Part shown: in pieces, positions 51,195 through 64,000 of the stretch
How positions within the stretch are numbered: the stretch's first letter is position 1
Layout: each line of letters starts with the position of its first letter
Assembly (NCBI RefSeq): GCF_013155335.1
Contig: NZ_JABJQZ010000009.1
Location: 124,001 to 188,000 of the forward strand
Source of the DNA: Nocardioides sp. zg-1230
GTDB taxonomy: Bacteria > Actinomycetota > Actinomycetes > Propionibacteriales > Nocardioidaceae
Length of the DNA stretch: 64,000 bases
Reading direction: 5' to 3'
The notes under the pieces: generated by a model
What the model was told of the DNA's origin: nothing
The model's database searches: none
What the model saw: only the letters and a program-made list of their open reading frames with translations
Program-made: the position numbers and the translations under genes

Positions 51195-52220
51195 GTGCCC
51201 CCCGCGTCCCGTGATCCGTGGCTCGACAACGTCAAGATGGTGCTGGTCACGCTCGTCGTCGTGGGCCACGCGATCGGCCTCGTCGAGGACACCGCAGGCA
51301 GTCACTGGGTCTACGACTTCATCTACCTGTGGCACATCCCGGCCTTCGTCTTCGTCAGCGGCTACCTCTCGAAGTCGTTCGAGTGGGACCGCCGCCGGAT
51401 GAAGAACCTGGTCTACACCCTCCTGGTCCCCTACCTGCTCTTCGAGCCGGCCCTGTTCTACTACCGGCGCGAGGTCGTCGACGAGGGGGTGACGGGCCCG
51501 CTCTGGTTCGAGCCGCACTGGACCATGTGGTACCTCATCGTGCTGCTGATGTGGCGCCTGGTGACCCCGATCCTCAAGCGGCACTGGCTCTTCCTGCCGC
51601 TGTCGGTGATCGTGAGCCTGGTCGGCGGGATCTGGGACACCGAGGCCCTGATGATCCCCCGCTTCCTCGGCCTCCTGCCGTTCTTCGTGCTCGGCCTGCA
51701 CCTCAAGCCCCGCCACCTCGCGCACCTCGACGACGTGTGGGTGAAGATGGCGGCGGTGCCCATGCTGGTCGGCATCGGGATCATGGCGCTCTACACCGAC
51801 ACCTGGGCGGAGTCGGCGCTGCTCTGGTACGACACCGGCTACTCCGAGATCCCGATCGACAACGAGTTCGTCTTCCAGACCCGGCTGACCGTGATGATGG
51901 TCGGCCTGCTCGGCGCCTTCGCGGCGATGTCGCTGGTACCTCGGCGCAGCCTCGGCTGGTTCACCACGATGGGCACGGCCACGATGGTGGTCTACCTGTT
52001 CCACGGGTTCGTCATCAAGACGTTCAAGGCGCTCGGCTGGCCCGAGTTCACCGCCTCCTACCCGACGGCGGGCCTCGTCCTCACCGTCCTGGGCGCGATC
52101 GGGCTCACCTTCTTCCTCGCGTGCCCGCCGGTGCGCCGGGTGCTCGAGCCCTTCACCAACCCCCTCGGCTGGCTGGAGGCGCGTCGCAAGCCTGCTAGCA
52201 AGGCCCCCACGTCGGCCTGA
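51195..52220 (+). CDS. Acyltransferase 3 family membrane protein
   Basis: A 341-residue protein with about ten transmembrane helices. The family's N-terminal WLDNVKMVLVTLVVVGHAIGL carries the conserved Arg/His-type catalytic His in the first helix. WHIPAFVFVSGYLS and WYLIVLLMWRLVTPIL follow. Such enzymes O-acylate sugars, glycopeptides or glycerol. TACGGT lies 7 nt before the GTG at 51195, which I take as a leaderless start; an in-frame GTG at 51186 would overlap the -10. Its 3' end overlaps the convergent lysophospholipid acyltransferase gene by 26 bp. Confidence 0.85.
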   Translation: MPPASRDPWLDNVKMVLVTLVVVGHAIGLVEDTAGSHWVYDFIYLWHIPAFVFVSGYLSKSFEWDRRRMKNLVYTLLVPYLLFEPALFYYRREVVDEGVTGPLWFEPHWTMWYLIVLLMWRLVTPILKRHWLFLPLSVIVSLVGGIWDTEALMIPRFLGLLPFFVLGLHLKPRHLAHLDDVWVKMAAVPMLVGIGIMALYTDTWAESALLWYDTGYSEIPIDNEFVFQTRLTVMMVGLLGAFAAMSLVPRRSLGWFTTMGTATMVVYLFHGFVIKTFKALGWPEFTASYPTAGLVLTVLGAIGLTFFLACPPVRRVLEPFTNPLGWLEARRKPASKAPTSA

Positions 52221-52983
52221 TCGCGGCACGCGGCACCACGTCGAGGTGGGCGGCCTCGGTGCGCGTCGGTGCGTGACCGCCCAGGTGCGCGGGGTACCAG
52301 GGCGCGTGCTCGCCCGGCCGGGGACGGTGGCGCGGGAGCCGCTGAAGCTCCTCGAGCTGGACCGTCAGCACCTCCCCTAGGCGTCGGGTCCAGTCGGCCA
52401 GGTCCTCCCCCGGCGCGATGCTCAGTGGCGGGCCGAACGACACGTCGATCCGGCGTCCGCGGGTGAGGTCCGGGCGCGGCTCACGGCCGCGTGCGTCGGG
52501 CATGCCGACCGACCAGACGCGCTGCGGCCCCCAGACGGCGACCGGCACCACTGAGGCACCGGTCTCGCGCGCGAGGCTCGCCACCCCGCGCATGAGCGAG
52601 CGCACGGTGTAGGAGTAGCTGATCCCCGCCTCGGGGAACGCACAGACCGCCTCGCCGGAGCGCAGCAGCCCGCGGGCGACGACGTACGCCCCCGCCGGCG
52701 CCTCCCGGTCGACGGGGACGTGACGCATCGCGGTCATCGCGCGCGCCACGCCGGGGACGTGCCAGACGTCGTGGCGGGTCATGAACCGCACGTGACGTCC
52801 CGACGAGCTGGCAGCCTCCTGGACGAAGACGAAGTCGGGGTAGGACACGTGCGTGGCCGCCAGCAGCACCGGGCCCTCGGTCGGCACGTGCTCGGCGCCC
52901 AGCCCGGTCACCCGCATCCCGAGGGCGCGCATGCCGGCCCTCCCGAGCGCGACCGCGGCCCGGTAGGTGAGGTCCCTGCTCAC
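52195..52983 (-). CDS. 1-acylglycerol-3-phosphate acyltransferase (PlsC-like)
   Basis: A 262-residue protein of the PlsC superfamily. ATHVSYPDFVF carries the HX4D catalytic motif, VPVDREAP and CAFPEAGISYS (normally FPEGT) form the later blocks, and VVPVAVWGPQRVW follows. It transfers acyl chains to lysophosphatidate or a similar lipid. The FPEAG variant indicates a divergent member. The GTG overlaps the stop of geranylgeranyl reductase (GTGA), placing both in a lipid-related operon. Confidence 0.85.
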   Translation of the reverse strand: MSRDLTYRAAVALGRAGMRALGMRVTGLGAEHVPTEGPVLLAATHVSYPDFVFVQEAASSSGRHVRFMTRHDVWHVPGVARAMTAMRHVPVDREAPAGAYVVARGLLRSGEAVCAFPEAGISYSYTVRSLMRGVASLARETGASVVPVAVWGPQRVWSVGMPDARGREPRPDLTRGRRIDVSFGPPLSIAPGEDLADWTRRLGEVLTVQLEELQRLPRHRPRPGEHAPWYPAHLGGHAPTRTEAAHLDVVPRAAIRPTWGPC

Positions 52984-54245
52984 GCGAAGGGCGGTCGGGC
53001 GTCGCGCGCCATCGAGCGGCGGCCCGCCCAGCGCCACACCCGGGCGGCGCGGTCGCGGTCGGCGTCGTCGACGAGGTTGCCCATCCAGCGCAGCGCCAGC
53101 GTCATCAGCCAGTCCGAGCGCATGCCCGCGGGGCCGAGGGCGGCGACGACCCGGGGCTGGGTGGCGATCCCGGCGAGTCGGCGGGCGATGGAGAAGGCCT
53201 CGCCGTAGTGCTCCACCAGCGTCGCGCGCCAGGCCTCCCCGAGGCCGGCGCCGCTTGCGATGTGCTCGGCCACCAGGCGGCCGGTCTCCAGGCCGTAGTC
53301 GATGCCCTCGCCGTTGAGCGGGTTGACGCACGCGGCGGCGTCGCCGATGAGCGCCCAGTTGGGCCCGGCGACGTTGCTGACCGCGCCACCCATCGGCAGG
53401 AGGGCCGAGGTCGGCATCCGCAGCTCGCCCGAGAGGCCGAAGTCGGCGCCGATCGTGTCGGCGTAGGTCTGCATCAGCGGCTTGATGGCGACCTCGGCGG
53501 GCCGACTGCTGGTCGCCAGGGTGCCGGCGCCGAGGTTCACGGTGCCGTCGCCCAGCGGGAAGATCCAGCCGTAGCCGCTGACGAGCTCGCCCTGCTCGTC
53601 GCGCAGCTCGAGGTGCGAGCTGATCCACGGGTCGTCGCTCATCTCCGAGTCGACGTAGGACCGACCGGCGACGGCGTAGACGGTGTCGCGGTGCCACTCG
53701 CGGCCCAGCAGCTTGCCCAGCGGCGACCGGACCCCGTCGGCCACGACGAGCCACCGGCAGGCGACCTCGTAGGTGCCCTCGGCGTCGTGGAGCTCGACCG
53801 CCGCCACCCGCTCCCCGTCACGTCGTACGCCGACCGCGCGGGCGCCGTCGACGGCACGGGCGCCGCTCTTGATGGCCACCGTGCGCAGGTGGTCGTCCAG
53901 CTCGGTGCGGGCCACCGCCGAGCCCCAGTCGGGCAGAGCCGAGCCAGACGACTGCGGGCCCGGCCAGGGCAGCAGGAGCGTCTGGCCGAAGCCGTGGGCG
54001 CGCAGCCCCTCGTTGACGGTGTGGGCGCGCAGCCAGTCCTCGAGACCGAGCTTCTGCATCTCCCCGATCGCGCGCGGGGTCAGGCCGTCACCACACGTCT
54101 TGTCGCGCGGGAACGTGGCTGCGTCGGCGAGCACGACGTCGAGGCCGGCACGGGCGGCCCAGGCGGCCGCGGCCGAGCCCGCCGGACCCGCGCCGACGAC
54201 GAGCACGTCGGCGGAGGTGGGGCGCGAGGTGGGGGGTGGCGTCAC
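52980..54245 (-). CDS. Geranylgeranyl reductase family FAD-dependent oxidoreductase
   Basis: A 421-residue flavoprotein. The N-terminal Rossmann motif VLVVGAGPAGSAAAAWAA is followed by DKTCGDGLTPRA, typical of GGR/ChlP enzymes, and the FAD-binding C-terminal motif is LIGDAAACVNPLNGEGIDYGLETG. Members saturate double bonds of prenyl chains of menaquinones, archaeal-type lipids or dolichols. The UbiA-type prenyltransferase at 36016 is a possible partner. It precedes a PlsC-like gene with a 4-bp overlap. Confidence 0.88.
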   Translation of the reverse strand: MTPPPTSRPTSADVLVVGAGPAGSAAAAWAARAGLDVVLADAATFPRDKTCGDGLTPRAIGEMQKLGLEDWLRAHTVNEGLRAHGFGQTLLLPWPGPQSSGSALPDWGSAVARTELDDHLRTVAIKSGARAVDGARAVGVRRDGERVAAVELHDAEGTYEVACRWLVVADGVRSPLGKLLGREWHRDTVYAVAGRSYVDSEMSDDPWISSHLELRDEQGELVSGYGWIFPLGDGTVNLGAGTLATSSRPAEVAIKPLMQTYADTIGADFGLSGELRMPTSALLPMGGAVSNVAGPNWALIGDAAACVNPLNGEGIDYGLETGRLVAEHIASGAGLGEAWRATLVEHYGEAFSIARRLAGIATQPRVVAALGPAGMRSDWLMTLALRWMGNLVDDADRDRAARVWRWAGRRSMARDARPPFA

Positions 54246-54286
54246 GTCGGGATTCTCTCAGGCCGGTGGACATCGGCCGAAATGCA

Positions 54287-54323
54287 CCGAGCCCCGGCCT
54301 CCCTCTCGGGGGCCGGGGCTCGG
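54287..54323 (-). terminator. rpoC terminator
   Basis: Perfect 13-bp stem (CCGAGCCCCGGCC and complement, 11-nt loop) immediately downstream of the rpoC stop on the minus strand, before the geranylgeranyl reductase gene. Confidence 0.8.
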
Positions 54324-54333
54324 GTGACGACGA

Positions 54334-58179
<3,846 letters not shown>

Positions 58180-58230
58180 GATGGCTGCAGTCCTTCGTTA
58201 GTACGTGGAAAGTGGAGCTGGGGACTGAGG

Positions 58231-58259
58231 GCGGTACGCCGGCTGGGCCGGCGTACCGC
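58231..58259 (-). other. Stem-loop between rpoB and rpoC
   Basis: Perfect 13-bp inverted repeat (left arm GCGGTACGCCGGC, 3-nt loop) 7 nt after the rpoB stop and 51 nt before the rpoC start. No U-tract follows. It could act as a partial terminator, an RNase processing site or an mRNA stabiliser for the rpoB transcript. Confidence 0.7.
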
Positions 58260-58265
58260 ATCACC

Positions 58266-61847
<3,582 letters not shown>

Positions 61848-61944
61848 GAGGTGTCCTCACAAATGAGCAAGTGATCGGCGCCAGCCGACCACCACGACGG
61901 CCGTCCGGAAGGCGTCGGGCATCTGAGGGCAGGCGCAAGGAGAC

Positions 61945-61973
61945 ACGATAGCGCAACTCAGGACACGCCACAA
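61945..61973 (-). promoter_or_regulatory. Proximal rpoB promoter
   Basis: On the minus strand TTGTGG and TATCGT are separated by 17 nt. Transcription would start near 61938 with a leader of about 90 nt before the rpoB TTG. Confidence 0.55.
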
Positions 61974-62016
61974 ACGCGGGGTCTTTCCCAGAGGGTCGCT
62001 CCACGCGTTGGCCACG

Positions 62017-62045
62017 ACTATGAACGTCGAAGCGTCACCGGTCAA
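62017..62045 (-). promoter_or_regulatory. Distal rpoB promoter
   Basis: On the minus strand TTGACC and CATAGT are separated by exactly 17 nt. The start would be near 62010, giving a leader of about 160 nt. The region 61848-62063 otherwise holds no gene. Confidence 0.7.
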
Positions 62046-62063
62046 GCAGGACGCGCCGATTGC

Positions 62064-62849
62064 CTACCCTTGGGCGGGAGAGGTGACGAGGTCGTCGACC
62101 AGCCACTCGCCGTCCACGCGCTGCATCGAGACGGTGACCTGGTCCTTGTAGACGACCGGCTCGGCGTTCAGCTTGTTGGTCGTCGGCCGGTCCACGAAGA
62201 CCAGCACCTGCACGCGGTCGTCGCTCGCCCGCACGATGCCCGAGGCGGCGACCGAGGCGGTGACCTTCGTCCGTGTCTGCGGGGCGTTGTCCTCGATCAC
62301 CGTGAAGAGCTTGTCGTACTCCTCGCGGTAGCTGCCCGTCATGAGCGCCTGGGCCTTCCGCTGGTCGGCCTCGAGCGTCTCGTGGTCGTAGGAGAGCACG
62401 GGTACGACGGCGCGTTCCGCCGCGACCTGGGCCTCCCTGATCGCCGGGTCGACGCCTGCGGCCTCGGCCCGGGTCCACGTCCAGGTGGCCGCGACGACGA
62501 GGCCGGCCGCGAGCACGCCCAGCCCGGCGAGCAGCCAGGACGACACGCCGGGGTGTCGTCGGTCGGCGGTTCGCGGGTCCGTCTCCGGCGCCGGAGCGGC
62601 GTCCTCGTCCGACGGGGGCGCGGCCGGGGCGTCGTCCCCGACCGGCGGCTCCGGGCTCAGTCCGGCGTCGTACGCCGCGCGGGCGAGCGGGTCGAGCAGC
62701 ACCTTGGCCGCCCGGTTGAGCATGTCGAAGCGCCGGTCGCCCGGCTCGAGGTCGGCGATCCGGTCCTTCCAGGCGGAGCGGACCTCCTCGCCGGAGGCGT
62801 CGCGAGGCACGTCGAGGACGTCGTACCAGGTGGGTGCGTCGGTCACCAT
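62064..62849 (-). CDS. Mce-associated membrane protein with J-like N-terminal domain
   Basis: A 261-residue protein. Residues 1-60 follow the J-domain outline (TWYDVLDVPRDASGEEVRSAW..., RAAKVLLDPLARAAYD) but the HPD tripeptide is absent. A Pro/Glu/Asp-rich linker comes next, then one transmembrane helix (about 105-125), and then the Mce-associated protein domain (SYDHETLEADQRKAQALMTGSYREEY..., RVDGEWLVDDL). Such proteins stabilise MCE lipid transporters. It overlaps the preceding Mas-type gene by 7 bp. Confidence 0.8.
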   Translation of the reverse strand: MVTDAPTWYDVLDVPRDASGEEVRSAWKDRIADLEPGDRRFDMLNRAAKVLLDPLARAAYDAGLSPEPPVGDDAPAAPPSDEDAAPAPETDPRTADRRHPGVSSWLLAGLGVLAAGLVVAATWTWTRAEAAGVDPAIREAQVAAERAVVPVLSYDHETLEADQRKAQALMTGSYREEYDKLFTVIEDNAPQTRTKVTASVAASGIVRASDDRVQVLVFVDRPTTNKLNAEPVVYKDQVTVSMQRVDGEWLVDDLVTSPAQG

Positions 62850-63517
62850 GCGCTCCCCTCGGTGCTCCCGTCGGCGGCGCCGGGCTCCTCGGGGGAGCTC
62901 ACGGGGGTGAAGTCGTCGACGAGCCACTCCCCCTCGATCATCACCAGGTCGACGGTGAAGCGGAACGGCAGCGGCTCCTGGTCGACGGTCTGCGCCTTCG
63001 CCCCTTCGCCCTGGCGGTAGCTGTCGGTGAACGCCCCGGCCACGAGCACGCGCGCCGAGTCGTCGTCGACCGAGGAGACAGCGGTGGCGAAGACGTCGGC
63101 GGTGCGGGTGATGCCGCCCTGCGCGACGAGCTGCTCGGCCGTGGCGACCTCCTTGTCGAAGTCGGCCGCGAACTTGGGCGTGATGACCTCGCGGACCTGC
63201 TCGCGGTAGGCGGGCATCTGGCCGGAGTCGTCGAGCAGGTCGGGGCTGTAGGTGCCGAGCCGCTTCACGAACTGGTCGCTCAGGCTCATCACCTGCTCGC
63301 GCTCCTCGGGGTGGTCGAGGCCACCGCCGGCGGACGCGCGTCCTCCGGCTGTGAGCCAGACGAGCAGGGCGGCGGAGACCACGACGACGAGCGTGAGCGC
63401 GAGGGCGAGGAGCAGCCGCCGGCGCGGCGGCGCGGGGTCACGGGTGACGGACCCGGTCTCGTCGGACGGGGTCTCCACGGAGTCACCCGGTCGGGCGAGC
63501 TCGGACAGCACGGACAT
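62843..63517 (-). CDS. Mce-associated membrane protein (Mas family)
   Basis: A 224-residue protein with a short cytoplasmic start, one transmembrane helix (about residues 37-57), and an extracytoplasmic NTF2-like domain with SLSDQFVKRLGTYS, PAYREQVREVITPKF and EGEWLVDDFTPV. This is the Mas/OmamA-like family encoded behind mce genes and needed for the stability of the MCE lipid importer. A GGGAGGG ribosome site precedes the ATG at 63517. It lies 47 nt after the MCE gene. Confidence 0.83.
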   Translation of the reverse strand: MSVLSELARPGDSVETPSDETGSVTRDPAPPRRRLLLALALTLVVVVSAALLVWLTAGGRASAGGGLDHPEEREQVMSLSDQFVKRLGTYSPDLLDDSGQMPAYREQVREVITPKFAADFDKEVATAEQLVAQGGITRTADVFATAVSSVDDDSARVLVAGAFTDSYRQGEGAKAQTVDQEPLPFRFTVDLVMIEGEWLVDDFTPVSSPEEPGAADGSTEGSAW

Positions 63518-63564
63518 GTTCCCTCCCTGGAACGCATCGCCCCTCCTCCAAGGGGTCGTAAGGG

Positions 63565-64000
63565 TCAACGACCGCCGGCGCCCGGGGTCACGCCCTCGCC
63601 GAGCAGTGGCTCGAGGTAGAGCCACTTCCAGCTGTCCTCGCCGAGGGTCCGCGGTGCCGCGGCACGCGACCCGGTGAGGCGCTGGATCTCGGCGGGGTCG
63701 GACGTCACGGCACCCGTGGCCGGGTCGTACGCGAAGTCCGCGGCCCCCCACCCGGTGGCGGCCCGCGGCGCCTGGATGTTCTGCGCTCCGCGGGCGTTGG
63801 ACTTCGAGGCAGGCTCGGTGCAGCCGGCTCCCTCGTTCATGGCCATGTCGCTGCCGTCGAGCGGCGAGCGCCGGTCGGTGCCCTCGTAGCCGCCGAGGCA
63901 CACGTGCGGGTCCGAGGTCAGGACCATGCCGAAGTGGGCGTCGTACAGCCCGGTGCCCGGCGACCTCGACACGACCGTGTAGCCGCCCTCGACGACGTAG
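63565..64000 (-). CDS. MCE family protein, C-terminal part (5' end outside window)
   Basis: A 145-residue fragment with no start in the window; the frame is open to the edge (YVVEGGYTVVSRSPG...). The end resembles MCE subunits: DPHVCLGGYEGTDRRSP, GAGCTEPASKSNARGAQ and the family's LGEDSWKWLYLEPLLG. MCE proteins form the hexameric periplasm-spanning tunnel of actinobacterial lipid importers. With the two Mas-type genes downstream it marks the distal end of an mce operon, of which further genes lie beyond 64000. Confidence 0.85.
   Translation of the reverse strand, partial: YVVEGGYTVVSRSPGTGLYDAHFGMVLTSDPHVCLGGYEGTDRRSPLDGSDMAMNEGAGCTEPASKSNARGAQNIQAPRAATGWGAADFAYDPATGAVTSDPAEIQRLTGSRAAAPRTLGEDSWKWLYLEPLLGEGVTPGAGGR

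Overview
The window is chromosomal DNA from a high-GC actinobacterium, most likely Nocardioides or a close relative (Propionibacteriales). This is inferred from several signs: very high third-position GC, many GTG starts and a TTG start for rpoB, mycothiol synthesis (mshA), SenX3/RegX3, CarD, a SigK/RskA pair, an mce locus and actinobacterial gene order around gpmA and cysS. No phage, plasmid or insertion sequence is present. The only trace of mobile DNA is a truncated HNH nuclease gene beside a tRNA-Thr. Region 1-13 kb: a TadE-type pilus protein (partial); a coupled methyltransferase/ATP-grasp pair; an SGNH esterase; a DUF2157/GDYXXLXY membrane pair; and a sulfur module in which a SAM-I riboswitch precedes a zinc-ribbon threonine synthase-like enzyme and a MoaD/ThiS sulfur carrier. 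Then come trehalose synthesis (otsA, otsB) with LytR_C and DUF3263 genes, an FMN/Fe-S glutamate synthase-like oxidoreductase, and a fasciclin-sigK-rskA locus. Region 14-26.8 kb: a tightly coupled four-gene operon (PhaC-like hydrolase, GPH/MFS transporter, S1P lyase-like PLP enzyme, uracil-DNA glycosylase); a DOPA-dioxygenase-type gene with a palindromic operator on its promoter; pyridoxal kinase; tRNA-Thr(TGT); a GH13 glycosidase; a DUF4032 kinase-like protein; and an HTH regulator divergent from a secreted NPCBM-like protein. Region 26.8-36 kb: a membrane metallophosphoesterase, rlmB, cysS, a C39-type peptidase, a molybdopterin oxidoreductase, ispF-ispD, and carD followed by a degenerate IspD paralogue. 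The order resembles the mycobacterial carD-ispD-ispF-cysS-rlmB block with an inversion. Region 36-44 kb: a UbiA prenyltransferase, a lipoprotein, gpmA, a repeat-rich intergenic region, phoU, senX3, regX3, a DMT transporter, ybjN-like and mshA. The phoU/senX3 spacer holds a clear PHO box, so this is the phosphate-response hub, with gene content matching the mycobacterial mshA-gpm1-senX3-regX3 region. Region 44-64 kb: an RNase HI fused to an NTF2-like domain, an SDR, an Asp/Glu racemase, a secreted beta-propeller-like protein, a methyltransferase coupled to a 27-residue membrane peptide, hydroxyacid-oxoacid transhydrogenase, a tandem Nudix protein, two acyltransferases and a geranylgeranyl reductase. 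These are followed by rpoB-rpoC with two tandem promoters, and the end of an mce operon (MCE protein plus two Mce-associated membrane proteins, one carrying a J-like domain without HPD). Many genes start 6-7 nt after a good -10 hexamer and are probably leaderless. Other operons use 4-bp ATGA/GTGA overlaps. The most notable item is the SAM riboswitch controlling the threonine synthase-like/MoaD pair. It points to methionine (homocysteine) rather than threonine synthesis with a protein-bound sulfur donor.
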